Numbered from the stretch's first letter, positions 7,315 to 15,818 are shown. The stretch: DNA of 30,159 nucleotides from CAZMVU01 sp964569295 (GCA_964569295.1 CAZMVU010000037.1:1-30159), one strand, 5' to 3'. A program made the numbers and translations. Notes: generated by a model from the sequence alone, not told the origin.

Positions 7315-7461
7315 TTGCAACGTGCAATCATTGTGCAGTCGAATGGGTCCGGCAAAGAGGACCTGGACGACATGCTCGAGGACGGGTGGCGGGTGAAATC
7401 CGTCAGTCCGAACGATGGGCAGAGCTACAACGACTTCTTGATCATCGTAGAGAAACAATAG
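7315..7461 (+). CDS. Small 48-residue protein, tandem copy 1 (unknown function)
   Basis: A TTG start at 7315 follows GGGAGGAGG (7302-7310), giving a 48-residue acidic protein that ends at TAG 7459-7461. Its sequence includes IIVQSNGSGKEDLD, MLEDGWRVKSVSP and SYNDFLIIVEK. It is 31/48 identical to the next gene, without gaps. The start is supported because both copies then have exactly 48 residues and both have strong ribosome-binding sites. The pattern (strand, helix ending LxxGW, V.S..P, then a terminal LVI strand) resembles small DUF4177-type proteins, but I cannot assign it firmly. It is cytoplasmic, with no signal peptide or membrane segment. It lies 127 bp after the acyltransferase. Confidence 0.75.
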   Translation: MQRAIIVQSNGSGKEDLDDMLEDGWRVKSVSPNDGQSYNDFLIIVEKQ

Positions 7462-7542
7462 GCGGACGCCGCCGCCCACCGGTGTGTGCCGGTGTGGCAA
7501 CAAGACGGCTCGGTATACAAGCCGAGGCGGAGGAGGGCATCA

Positions 7543-7689
7543 ATGCAGAAAAGTGTGATTGTTCAATCGAATGGTTCGGGCAAAGAGGATCTGGATCAAC
7601 TGCTCGAAGACGGGTGGGAGATCGTTTCGATCACGCCCAACAATGGCAAGAGCTACAACGATTTCCTCGTGATACTGCAACGCACCTGA
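7543..7689 (+). CDS. Small 48-residue protein, tandem copy 2 (unknown function)
   Basis: ATG at 7543 follows GGAGGAGGG (7529-7537). The 48-residue product contains VIVQSNGSGKEDLD, LLEDGWEIVSITP and SYNDFLVILQR. It is a tandem duplicate of the gene at 7315: the GSGKEDLD, LEDGW and SYNDFL blocks are identical while surface positions differ. That pattern indicates an older duplication kept under selection at the protein level. An in-frame GTG at 7486 would add 19 residues, but they have no counterpart in copy 1. The 81-bp gap between the copies can form CACCGG-TGTGTG-CCGGTG. A strong hairpin follows at 7713. Confidence 0.82.
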   Translation: MQKSVIVQSNGSGKEDLDQLLEDGWEIVSITPNNGKSYNDFLVILQRT

Positions 7690-7712
7690 CCCGTGCGTAA
7701 TACGCGTTAGTA

Positions 7713-7751
7713 AAGCCCGGCTCGCCGCCGCCCTGGGTGCGGGCCGGGCTT
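7713..7751. terminator. Bidirectional hairpin terminator between convergent genes
   Basis: AAGCCCGGC (7713-7721) pairs perfectly with GCCGGGCTT (7743-7751). It sits between the stop of the small gene (7689) and the stop of the minus-strand helicase (7777). A T-run is lacking on both sides, so termination efficiency is uncertain. Confidence 0.6.
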
Positions 7752-7776
7752 GCTATGGGGCCGCGGCGTAAACAGG

Positions 7777-9846
7777 CTACGGCACCACCTTGCGCTTGCG
7801 TGGTTTGGCTTTCCTCTTGGGCCGGTCCTTGTTGGGTTCGATACGCGCCTCGACCATATCGCGGGCGGCCATGATGCGCTGGTTCACGAACTCGGGGGGA
7901 ATCTCCTTGAGAAACCGGCTTGACTTGGCCACGCGCGCTTTGCCGTTGCGGGTGCGTGCGCACGCTTCGAACAGTGTCACGTGCCGTTTGCCGCGGGTAA
8001 GGGCAACGTAGAAGAGGCGGCGCTCCTCGTCGAGCTGGTTTTCGTTCAGGCTGCGCTCGTGCGGGAGCAGGCCGTCTTCGAGTCCGGCAAGAAACACGAA
8101 AGGAAATTCGAGCCCCTTCGCGCTGTGGATGGTCATCAGTGTCACGCCCGTGCTGCGCCGTGCATCCTTTGTCGCACGGTCATGGTCCGTGTCGAGGGAG
8201 CTGGCATCCAAAAAGCCAGCGAGCGTCGGGTTGTCCGCTTCGCGTTCGTATTCGCCAATGGCTTCGAGAACGAATTGCACGTTCTGCCGCCGCGCCGTGG
8301 CGTGTTCTCCGTTGCGGCTGGTGCGGTCGATTTCCGCGTAGTAGCCTGTTGCATCCACAAGGTGGTTGGCCAGCGACTGCAAATCCTGCTGCTGCTCCCT
8401 GAAAGCGCGCCGGAAATGCTGCACCATGCCGAGGAAGTTGCTGAGTCCCTGCTTAGCCTGGGCGGGAGCGAGGCCGCGCTTGAGCACTTCGGCGATGGCC
8501 TTTCCCAAGCCCACCTTCTCTTCGCGGCACAGATCGTGGATCAGGTGGAGCGTTTTGTCGCCGATGCCGCGGCGGGGCATGTTCACCACACGAAGAAAAG
8601 CCGCCTCATCACGGGGGTTCGCGATCAGTTTGAAGTAGGACACGATGTCCTTTACCTCCGCGCGCTCGAAGAACTCCTGCCCGCCGATGACCACATAGGG
8701 GATGCCCGCCTGGCGAAAGGCGATCTCGAAGGGGCGCGACTGCTGGTTCGACCGGTAGAGCACGGCGAAATCGCTGAACGCGGCGCCCGTATGCTTGATG
8801 ATGTGCTTTAGCTGGGCGACGGCGTGCTTTGCTTCATCCTCCTCGTCTCCCGTGACGAACCATTCCAAGGGACGGCCCTTGCCGAGCTGGGACCAGAGGT
8901 TTTTCGCGCGGCGCGTGCGGTTGTTGCTGATGACGGCGTTCGCGGCCGCGAGGATGGTTTGCGTTGAGCGGTAGTTCTGTTCGAGCGTGATGATCTTTGC
9001 TTCTTTGAAGTCGCGCTCGAAATCGAGGAGATTACGTACGTCGGCGCCGCGCCAGGCATAGATCGATTGATCATCGTCGCCCACCACGCACAGGTTCCGG
9101 TGGGCGTCCACGAGCATCCGGACAAGCTGGTACTGCACCCGGTTCGTATCCTGGTATTCATCAACCATGACATAGCGGTAGCGCTGCTGGTAGCGCTCGA
9201 GGAGCGCCGGATTGTCGCGCCAAAGCCGGAGCACGAGCAGCAGCAGGTCATCGAAGTCGACGCTGTTCGCTGCGCGCAATGCCGACTGGTAGCGGTCGAA
9301 GACATCGGTGAGCTGCTGGTCATACTTCGCCTCGGTGGCCGATACTTTCTGCTTTGCCTTCGGCCGCAGGTCGCCGGGCTTGGCGTCGGCGTTCTTGTGC
9401 AGGCTTATCTGGGCGAGGAAGGTGGCGGGACTGTAGCCCCCGCCCGGCTCCATGTCGTCGATAATCCGGCGCATAAGCAGGCGGGTGTCGCTCTCTGAGG
9501 AAATGGTGAAATTCCGCCGGTAGCCGGCTATCTCGCAATGCTCGCGCAGCACGCGCACGCAGAAACTGTGGAATGTGGACACAGTAATGCGGCGTGCATC
9601 CGCCTGGCCGACGAGTTCCGCTACGCGCTCGCGCATCTCCGCGGCGGCCTTGTTGGTGAAGGTTACGGCGAGGATTTCCTCGGGCTCGGCTTTCCCGGCG
9701 CCGATAAGGTAGGCGATGCGTTGCGTGATGACACGGGTTTTGCCGCTGCCGGCGCCAGCGAGCACCATCACCGGGCCATCGGTGGTTTCGACCGCCGTAC
9801 GTTGCGGGGCGTTGAGTCCCTTCAGATAGTGCGCCGTGTTTGCCAA
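7777..9846 (-). CDS. ATP-dependent DNA helicase, Rep/UvrD/PcrA family
   Basis: The 689-residue superfamily 1A 3'-5' helicase has all motifs: Q-motif region LNAPQRTAV, Walker A AGAGSGKT (residues 30-37), TFTNKAA (Ia), DEYQDTN (II), GDDDQSIYAWRGA (III), LEQNYRST (IV), TIHSAKGLEFPFVF (V) and YVALTRGK (VI). Blocks such as GGQEFFERAEVKD and RVVNMPRRGIGDKTL resemble E. coli Rep slightly more than UvrD. A basic tail (RPKRKAKPRKRK) closes the protein. It would unwind DNA in replication restart or repair. The start is TTG at 9846; no in-frame ATG exists before the Q-motif. It is transcribed alone, from an extended -10 promoter at 9912-9920. Confidence 0.95.
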   Translation of the reverse strand: MANTAHYLKGLNAPQRTAVETTDGPVMVLAGAGSGKTRVITQRIAYLIGAGKAEPEEILAVTFTNKAAAEMRERVAELVGQADARRITVSTFHSFCVRVLREHCEIAGYRRNFTISSESDTRLLMRRIIDDMEPGGGYSPATFLAQISLHKNADAKPGDLRPKAKQKVSATEAKYDQQLTDVFDRYQSALRAANSVDFDDLLLLVLRLWRDNPALLERYQQRYRYVMVDEYQDTNRVQYQLVRMLVDAHRNLCVVGDDDQSIYAWRGADVRNLLDFERDFKEAKIITLEQNYRSTQTILAAANAVISNNRTRRAKNLWSQLGKGRPLEWFVTGDEEDEAKHAVAQLKHIIKHTGAAFSDFAVLYRSNQQSRPFEIAFRQAGIPYVVIGGQEFFERAEVKDIVSYFKLIANPRDEAAFLRVVNMPRRGIGDKTLHLIHDLCREEKVGLGKAIAEVLKRGLAPAQAKQGLSNFLGMVQHFRRAFREQQQDLQSLANHLVDATGYYAEIDRTSRNGEHATARRQNVQFVLEAIGEYEREADNPTLAGFLDASSLDTDHDRATKDARRSTGVTLMTIHSAKGLEFPFVFLAGLEDGLLPHERSLNENQLDEERRLFYVALTRGKRHVTLFEACARTRNGKARVAKSSRFLKEIPPEFVNQRIMAARDMVEARIEPNKDRPKRKAKPRKRKVVP

Positions 9847-9911
9847 GAAATGCCGGAGCCCCGCGGTTTTTGCCGTGTTTCGCCGTGCGTGTTTGCGTAG
9901 ACAAGGCGGGG

Positions 9912-9920
9912 ATCATACCA
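9912..9920 (-). promoter_or_regulatory. Extended -10 promoter of the helicase gene
   Basis: On the minus strand TGG-TATGAT matches the extended -10 form TGn-TATAAT. No good -35 box lies 16-18 bases upstream, which is tolerated at extended -10 promoters. It implies a leader of about 60 bases before the TTG at 9846. Confidence 0.5.
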
Positions 9921-10025
9921 GCGGCGCGGCCCGCGCTTCCAGAACCCCGGGCACGCAGCCGGGCGGAAAACGCAGCGAAGGCCTGAAGACGCCCGGGGTG
10001 GGGGGGGATCGGGCACGGCTTGGTA

Positions 10026-10055
10026 TTGCGGGTTGCAGGGGCTGCGGGTTAAGAT
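10026..10055 (+). promoter_or_regulatory. Possible promoter of the ppi-clpS-clpA operon
   Basis: TTGCGG (10026-10031), 18 bases, TAAGAT (10050-10055). The match is moderate and is suggested mainly because the divergent 300-bp gap must hold a promoter for this operon. Confidence 0.3.
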
Positions 10056-10145
10056 CAGACGAGCGGGATGCGGTCGCCGCTGTGGCAGCCTTTCCCGCGC
10101 GATGACTACACCGATAACGTTCGTTGCATAGGACAGGAGGAGTAC

Positions 10146-10955
10146 GTGGTGAAAAAACATGCCGTTACGATTGGCCTCGTGGTGCTGGTGCTGGTGGGCG
10201 CCGGTTGGTTCCAGTTCGTATTCAAGCCGAGCCGGTTCAGTCCAGCGGTGCTGGCCGAGCGCAAAGAGGCGGCCGACATGATCGCGCAGGCGGAAGAGAA
10301 AACACCCGAGACTGAGGATGCAGCCGAGAAACCAACGAAGAAAGAGGATACGATGCAGGAAAACCTCCCCGACCAGGCGCCGGATACATTCAAGGTGGCG
10401 TTCGAGTGCTCGAATGGCACGTTCGTCGTGCAATGCCATAAAGACTGGGCGCCGCTGGGCGTGCAGCGGTTCTATGAGTTAGTGAAGACGGGCTTTTACA
10501 ATGACGCACGGTTCTTCCGGGTTGTGCCGGGGTTCGTGGTGCAGTTCGGTCTGGCCGGCGACCCGGCTGAGGGGGCCGAGTGGTTCGGATCCGAGTTCAA
10601 AGACGATCCGGTGACCAAGACCAACAAGCCGGGCACACTCAGCTTCGCCACGCGCGGCCCGAACACGCGCACCACGCAGATCTTTATCAATCTCGGCAAT
10701 AATGCTCAACTCGACGACATGGACTTTGCGCCCTTTGCTGAAGTGACCGAGGGCTTTGACGTGGTGAAAGACATTAACGCCGAATATGGGCAGCAGCCGG
10801 ACCAGGGGATGATTCGCCGTATGGGCAACGAGTACCTGGAGAAGGAATTCCCGAACATGGACTACATCAAGCAGGCGACTGTCATCCTGCCGGAGGCGGA
10901 GGACGTGAACGATGAGAGCCCCGCCGATGCCCCGGCGCAGAAGAAGGAATCATAA
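10146..10955 (+). CDS. Membrane-anchored cyclophilin-type peptidyl-prolyl isomerase
   Basis: The 269-residue protein starts with a short basic segment (VKKH) and a hydrophobic anchor (about residues 7-22). A linker rich in Glu, Ala and Lys (about 30-75) follows, then a cyclophilin domain (about 82-257). Active-site blocks are visible: FFRVVPGFVVQFG (with the catalytic Arg), GTLSFATRGPNTRTTQIFINLG and FAPFAEVTEGFDVV. It would isomerise Xaa-Pro bonds in proteins outside the inner membrane. Two adjacent GTG codons (10146, 10149) follow an AGGAGG (10135-10140); either could start translation. Upstream in-frame codons from 10068 lack a ribosome-binding site and would put a non-signal extension ahead of the anchor. 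clpS follows after 30 bases, so the genes are probably co-transcribed. Confidence 0.92.
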   Translation: MVKKHAVTIGLVVLVLVGAGWFQFVFKPSRFSPAVLAERKEAADMIAQAEEKTPETEDAAEKPTKKEDTMQENLPDQAPDTFKVAFECSNGTFVVQCHKDWAPLGVQRFYELVKTGFYNDARFFRVVPGFVVQFGLAGDPAEGAEWFGSEFKDDPVTKTNKPGTLSFATRGPNTRTTQIFINLGNNAQLDDMDFAPFAEVTEGFDVVKDINAEYGQQPDQGMIRRMGNEYLEKEFPNMDYIKQATVILPEAEDVNDESPADAPAQKKES

Positions 10956-10985
10956 GCGCGGGACTGGCGCGGTGGAGCAGGCATT

Positions 10986-11300
10986 GTGGCGGAATACGTG
11001 AGCAAACCGGGCGAAGGCGTTGCGCTCGAGGATCAAGAGAAGACCGAGAAGCCCCGGAAGTACAAGGTTCTGCTGCACAACGACAACTATACGACCATGG
11101 AATTCGTGGTCGATATTCTGGTGGATGTGTTCCACAAGCCGGTGGACGATGCCATTCAGGTGATGCTCAGTGTGCATCACAATGGCACGGGCGTGGCGGG
11201 GGTGTATGTGAAGAGCGTGGCGGAGATGAAGGTGAAGGACGTCCATGAGCGCGCAAAAGTGGAAGGCTGTCCGTTGCGTTGCTCCATCGAGCCGGAATAG
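10986..11300 (+). CDS. clpS: ATP-dependent Clp protease adaptor ClpS
   Basis: The 104-residue product has a disordered N-terminal tail and the ClpS core. It carries YKVLLHNDNYTTMEFVVDIL, the N-degron pocket region with the HNDNYTTMEFV signature, then the VHHNGTGVAGVY strand. ClpS binds proteins with destabilising N-terminal residues and hands them to ClpA. The GTG start at 10986 follows GGAG. It lies between the cyclophilin (30 bp) and clpA (72 bp), and the clpS-clpA pairing is the usual one. Confidence 0.96.
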   Translation: MAEYVSKPGEGVALEDQEKTEKPRKYKVLLHNDNYTTMEFVVDILVDVFHKPVDDAIQVMLSVHHNGTGVAGVYVKSVAEMKVKDVHERAKVEGCPLRCSIEPE

Positions 11301-11372
11301 ACAAGGCGCTACCCGCCGGGGGCAACCTGGCGGCGTGGCCGGGCACCAATACGTGAGCGAGTTTGAGCGTTG

Positions 11373-13658
11373 ATGTTGAGCAAAGATCTCGAGGTGAGCT
11401 TGAATGCCGCCGTGAGCGAAGCACGCGAACGCGGTCATGAATACCTGTGTGTGGAGCACCTGCTCTATGTGCTTACGGAAGATCGCCTGGGCTGTGAGAT
11501 TCTCGAGCATTGCGGGGCGGATGTGGCCCTGCTGCGTCAGTCGCTCAACGATTTCTTCGTCAAGGAGATGGAAACCGTCGCCGGGCCGGTGGCGCACATG
11601 CAACAAACGGCCGAGTTCGAGCGGCTCATGCAGCGCGCCTTTCTGCATGTGCAGTATTCGGGGAAGGAGGAGGTGGATGCGGGGGATATACTTGCGGCGC
11701 TCTTCGAGGAGCGCGACAGCCATGCCGCCTATTTTCTGCGTGAGCAGGGCATTACCCGGCTGGATGTGCTGAACTATGTCTCGCACGGTATACACAAGGA
11801 TGTCTACGAGGAGCACCCAAACGATGGCGCGCCCCTCGAAACACCGGCCGAGGGCGAGGAAGGGCCGGACCGCCCGAAGCGCGACCCACTCGACGTGTTC
11901 ACGATCAGCTTGTCGCAAAAGGCGGCAGAAGGGCGCATCGATCCCCTCATCGGCCGGGAGCCCGAGTTGCGCCGCACCGTGCGGATTCTGTCGCGGCGGC
12001 GCAAGAACAACCCCATTTTCGTGGGGGAGCCGGGTGTCGGCAAAACGGCGCTCGCGGAAGGACTGGCATTGCGCATCCACGAGGGCCGGGTGTCCGATGC
12101 GCTCAAAGAGATTGAAATCCGCACGCTGGATATGGCCGCGCTTTTGGCGGGCACCAAGTTTCGCGGCGACTTCGAACAGCGGATGAAAGCCGTGGTAAAC
12201 GAGCTTGTCAAGCGGCCGGATATCGTGCTGTTTATTGATGAAATCCATACCGTTATCGGCGCGGGCGCCACAAGCGACTCGACCATGGACGCTTCGACCA
12301 TTCTGAAACCGCCGCTGGCGTCGGGCGAAATCCGCTGCATCGGATCATCGACCTACGACGAATACAAGAAACACTTCGAGAAAGACCGAGCGCTCTCGCG
12401 CCGGTTCCAGAAGGTGGACGTCGAGGAACCCACCGTCGAGGAGACGGTGCGCATTCTGCGCGGGCTCAAGGAGCACTACGAGCGCCACCACGACATGACG
12501 TACACGGACACGGCGTTGCGCGCGGCGGCGGAGCTTTCGGCCAAGCACATCAATGACCGCTTCCTGCCGGACAAGGCCATCGACGTCATGGACGAAGCAG
12601 GCGCCAACGTCAAGCTCGAGAGCGGCGGCCAGCGCAAGACCGTGCGGCCGGCGGATATCGAGCTCATTGTGGCGGAAATCGCGCGCGTGCCCGCGCGTAG
12701 CGTGTCGTCGTCTGATAAGGAAAAGCTGGGCGCACTCGATACCGAGCTGAACCATGTGGTCTTCGGGCAGGACGAAGCCCTCGGTCAGGTGACCCGCGCC
12801 ATCAAGCGCTCGCGCGCGGGCCTTGGCCGGCTGGATAAGCCGATCGGTTGTTTCTTGTTCACCGGCCCGACAGGCGTCGGAAAGACCGAGGTGGCTAAGC
12901 AGCTTGCGGCCATTCTCGGAAACCACTTTGCGCGCTACGACATGTCGGAATACATGGAGAAGCACGCCGTGGCGCGGCTGATCGGCGCGCCGCCGGGTTA
13001 TGTGGGTTTTGACCAGGGCGGGTTGCTTGTCGATGAAATCCGCAAGCACCCCTACACCGTCCTGCTCCTCGACGAGATTGAGAAGGCCCATGCTGACCTG
13101 TTCAGCATCCTCTTGCAGGTCATGGACAACGCGGCGCTTACGGACAACCAGGGCCGCAAGGCGGATTTCCGCAATGTGGTGCTCATCATGACCTCGAATG
13201 CGGGCGCACGCGACCTGGCGGCAAAGAGCATTGGATTCAAGGCGGCCACGGACGACGCCGAGCGCAAAAGCCTGAAGGCCGTCGAGAAGGCGTTCAGTCC
13301 CGAGTTCCGCAACCGGCTGGATGCCGTCGTAACCTTCCATGCGCTGCCCATGGACGTCATTCTCATGGTGGTGGACAAGTTTATCGCCCAACTCCAGGCG
13401 CAGCTCACGCCGCGCAAAGTGAGCCTCGAACTGACCGGCGCGGCCCGGCAGTGGCTCGCCGAGAATGGCTACGACGAGCGGATGGGCGCACGGCCCCTGG
13501 GCCGGCTCATCCAGCAGCAGATCGAAACGCCGTTGTCGGATGAAATCCTTTTCGGCAAGCTCGAGAAAGGCGGCACGGTGCTCGTGGATGTGAAGGAAAA
13601 GGACCTGACCCTGGAGTACGAGGCGGCGGGTGCGCAGGGAAGATCATCGGACGGATAA
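11373..13658 (+). CDS. clpA: ATP-dependent Clp protease ATPase subunit ClpA
   Basis: The 761-residue AAA+ unfoldase has an N-terminal Clp repeat domain (about residues 1-145) that docks ClpS. D1 has Walker A GEPGVGKT (about 217-224) and Walker B LFIDEIHT. D2 has Walker A GPTGVGKT (about 498-505) and Walker B LLLDEIEKAH. The ClpP-docking tripeptide is IGF (about 620-622), where E. coli ClpA has IGL. There is no ClpB-type middle coiled coil, which separates it from ClpB. ClpA threads substrates into ClpP; no clpP is in this window. ATG at 11373 is preferred over the TTG three bases earlier; its ribosome-binding site is weak. Nine-base repeats immediately follow the stop codon. Confidence 0.96.
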   Translation: MLSKDLEVSLNAAVSEARERGHEYLCVEHLLYVLTEDRLGCEILEHCGADVALLRQSLNDFFVKEMETVAGPVAHMQQTAEFERLMQRAFLHVQYSGKEEVDAGDILAALFEERDSHAAYFLREQGITRLDVLNYVSHGIHKDVYEEHPNDGAPLETPAEGEEGPDRPKRDPLDVFTISLSQKAAEGRIDPLIGREPELRRTVRILSRRRKNNPIFVGEPGVGKTALAEGLALRIHEGRVSDALKEIEIRTLDMAALLAGTKFRGDFEQRMKAVVNELVKRPDIVLFIDEIHTVIGAGATSDSTMDASTILKPPLASGEIRCIGSSTYDEYKKHFEKDRALSRRFQKVDVEEPTVEETVRILRGLKEHYERHHDMTYTDTALRAAAELSAKHINDRFLPDKAIDVMDEAGANVKLESGGQRKTVRPADIELIVAEIARVPARSVSSSDKEKLGALDTELNHVVFGQDEALGQVTRAIKRSRAGLGRLDKPIGCFLFTGPTGVGKTEVAKQLAAILGNHFARYDMSEYMEKHAVARLIGAPPGYVGFDQGGLLVDEIRKHPYTVLLLDEIEKAHADLFSILLQVMDNAALTDNQGRKADFRNVVLIMTSNAGARDLAAKSIGFKAATDDAERKSLKAVEKAFSPEFRNRLDAVVTFHALPMDVILMVVDKFIAQLQAQLTPRKVSLELTGAARQWLAENGYDERMGARPLGRLIQQQIETPLSDEILFGKLEKGGTVLVDVKEKDLTLEYEAAGAQGRSSDG

Positions 13659-13694
13659 GACCGATCAGACCGATCAGACCGATCGGTCCGATCC
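13659..13694 (+). repeat. Short tandem repeat (GACCGATCA)x3 with palindrome
   Basis: Directly after the clpA stop come GACCGATCA, GACCGATCA, GACCGATCG, then GTCCGATCC. The third unit makes the palindrome GACCGATCGGTC (13677-13688). A pyrimidine-rich run follows, so it may serve as the clpA terminator. Confidence 0.6.
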
Positions 13695-13715
13695 ATCCTC
13701 TTCTTCTTGCCTCTT

Positions 13716-13760
13716 CACCTTGCCTCACCCACCACCCGCATGCTATCCGATGGCGAACAA
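13716..13760 (+). repeat. Imperfect 45-bp direct repeat, copy 1
   Basis: It begins CACCTTGCCTCAC, has a diverged 9-base centre, then GCATGCTATCCGATGGCGAAC. Copy 2 lies 125 bp downstream. The two are identical over the first 13 bases and 18 of the last 21. Confidence 0.6.
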
Positions 13761-13840
13761 AGTGTAGGGTGTGTGAAGCGAGCCTCGCATGCACAACCGA
13801 AGGCCGACGAGACCACCCGAGCGTAACGCACCGTCTTTAC

Positions 13841-13884
13841 CACCTTGCCTCACAAGCCTCCGGCGTGCTATCCCATGGCAAACC
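13841..13884 (+). repeat. Imperfect 45-bp direct repeat, copy 2
   Basis: It begins CACCTTGCCTCAC, differs at the centre, then GCGTGCTATCCCATGGCAAAC. It ends seven bases before the ribosome-binding site of the gene at 13903, so it lies in that gene's leader or promoter region. Confidence 0.6.
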
Positions 13885-13902
13885 ACAGACAGGAGTCTTA
13901 CC

Positions 13903-15771
13903 ATGCGTGTGTTGCTTGCAGCCATTGCCCTCACCCTTTCCGCCGCCGCCATCGCCCAGCCGCCCATCGTCTATTACGACATGACGCGGCTCAACCAGCT
14001 CGACCTCAATGACCCGGCACAGGCTCGGGAAGCGTGGGACACGGCGCACCTGGTTTCTGCATTGCAGGGAATCGTGAACCGCGATGGACCGCGGCTCTTC
14101 GTGCGGTTCATGAAACACCCGGACGACTTCTGGTGGGAACACCTGACTTCCGAAGGCGAATGGCTGCATGGCCGCGAGGTAAAACGCATTGCATCGCTGG
14201 AAGCACTGCTGCGCTATTTCGCGGATGACGTAAAGGGCTTTGTGCTGTACGACGAACGCGTGTGGGCGACCTCGAACCTGGCGAGCACGATGGCGGGCGT
14301 CGAGGACCGGTTGCCGCTTCGTTATGCGCAGGAACCCGAAAGCCTCTATACGCAGGTCATGGCGATGCCCCTGCCTTTTGCCGCTGACGTAAAGCGCCTC
14401 ATGAAAGACGACGGCTCCCCACTCTTCACCGGCGAGGGGGTCATCCCCGGAACGGAGCTGGCCTCGACCGGTTCCGCCAAGTGCGATGCGCACCTGTGGC
14501 TGAAGCACCACTATCTCGACACCGGCAAGGTGAGCGATGACTACATGGCGTTCTACATCGACAGCTTCTGGCTCACAAACCCGACGGAAAGCGGCTTCTC
14601 GAACGCGACACTGACGAACCATGACTTCTTCATCGCGCAGAAGGCCTTCTTCTTCGACCTCCACGTGTGGGAGGAGGAGGCGCCGGTGGATGATCCCACG
14701 CAGGAACCGGGCACGGACGTGGAAACCCTGCACAAAACCATGCACAGCATGTACGAGCACGCGGACGGTGAGATCATTCACATCGGCGGATTCACGCCAT
14801 GGGCGTGGAAATACACGGACCACCGCCAGGCCGGCAGCAGCCATGGGCCCGTGGACACGGAATGGAAGTACGCCCAGATTATCTCGACCTACAACGGCAT
14901 CATGGACGCCGACGCATTGGGCTACTCCGGCATGGCGAATGCCTCGTTCTACCAGCACCATCCGCTCGAGGCGCGTTACCCGCAGAACCCGAAACCCACG
15001 CTGGACGATCTCGACGCACGCGGGTTCATCGAAGAGGATGGTGCCGTGGCGGACCGGTTCTTTGTGTGTTTTTACATGGGCGACTACGATGCCGCGGCCT
15101 GGTTCAACTACCACGCGCCGCGCTGGTGGCAGGACGAGGCCCACGGCGACACGTTGTGCACCTGGGCCTTCAACCCGAACCTGGACAAACGCGCGCCCCA
15201 CGCCATGCACTATGTGCGCAGCCGGCAGACGGAAAACGACTGGTTCATGTTCGGTGATTCGGGTGCGGGCTACCTCAACCCCGGCGGGCTCGTCGAGCCG
15301 CGCGACTCGGGCTTGCCCTCGGGGCTTGATGCGTGGGTGCGGCATAGCACGCCCTACGCCAACCGCTACGATCTCACCATCACCGGGTTTATCATCGACG
15401 GCCATACCCGCGGCATGGGCGAGCCGGGTATGGATGCCTACATGAAGTTCTCGCCCGACGGTATCGTCGGGCAGAAGATACCACCCCGGGGCGTGTATAA
15501 GGACGTGATGCCCTACCTGCGTATGAAGCTCGACCTCTATGGCGAACCGGCCGAGGCCGGCAAGGAGATCGCCGGCCTCTGCGGCAGGAAAGCACCCAAG
15601 TTCATGTTTATCCGTACCATTTTGAAATCGCCCTCATGGCACCGCGACACCATGGCCGCCGCTGTCGAAGCGCAGCCGCGCCTCGCCTTTGTAGACCCCT
15701 ACAGCTTCTTTCTCTTGCTCAAGCAGAATGAAGAAAAACCGCACGGACTGACAGGGGCCGCAGAGCCATAA
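13903..15771 (+). CDS. Exported GxGYxYP-family protein (putative glycoside hydrolase)
   Basis: The 622-residue product has a Sec signal peptide (MRVLLAAIALTLSAAAIAQ). The body matches the GxGYxYP family, proposed from fold and context to include glycoside hydrolases. N-terminal parts show VYYDMTRLNQ, GIVNRDGPRLFVRF and a FWWEHLTSEGEW block; the name motif region is FGDSGAGYLNPGG (GAGYLNP at about 454-460), with Asn where the family name has Tyr. The C-terminal part holds FIIDGHTRGMG and FVDPYSFFLLLKQ. The biochemical activity of the family is not established. ATG at 13903 is chosen for its AGGAG (13891-13895) and because the signal peptide starts there. Its codons favour C at third positions, unlike the G-rich genes at 0.9-7.2 kb. 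Confidence 0.85.
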   Translation: MRVLLAAIALTLSAAAIAQPPIVYYDMTRLNQLDLNDPAQAREAWDTAHLVSALQGIVNRDGPRLFVRFMKHPDDFWWEHLTSEGEWLHGREVKRIASLEALLRYFADDVKGFVLYDERVWATSNLASTMAGVEDRLPLRYAQEPESLYTQVMAMPLPFAADVKRLMKDDGSPLFTGEGVIPGTELASTGSAKCDAHLWLKHHYLDTGKVSDDYMAFYIDSFWLTNPTESGFSNATLTNHDFFIAQKAFFFDLHVWEEEAPVDDPTQEPGTDVETLHKTMHSMYEHADGEIIHIGGFTPWAWKYTDHRQAGSSHGPVDTEWKYAQIISTYNGIMDADALGYSGMANASFYQHHPLEARYPQNPKPTLDDLDARGFIEEDGAVADRFFVCFYMGDYDAAAWFNYHAPRWWQDEAHGDTLCTWAFNPNLDKRAPHAMHYVRSRQTENDWFMFGDSGAGYLNPGGLVEPRDSGLPSGLDAWVRHSTPYANRYDLTITGFIIDGHTRGMGEPGMDAYMKFSPDGIVGQKIPPRGVYKDVMPYLRMKLDLYGEPAEAGKEIAGLCGRKAPKFMFIRTILKSPSWHRDTMAAAVEAQPRLAFVDPYSFFLLLKQNEEKPHGLTGAAEP

Positions 15772-15818
15772 CCCCAGCCCGCTCCTAAATCTCCATTTCG
15801 GAACGCACCTGTATTTCG

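Noticed and set aside
10068..10145. Earlier ATG start for the cyclophilin
   Set aside because: No ribosome-binding site precedes it, whereas AGGAGG precedes GTG 10146/10149, and the membrane anchor begins there.
13837..15405. A 522-codon minus-strand frame
   Set aside because: It is antisense to the GxGYxYP gene, which has signal peptide, ribosome-binding site and family motifs.
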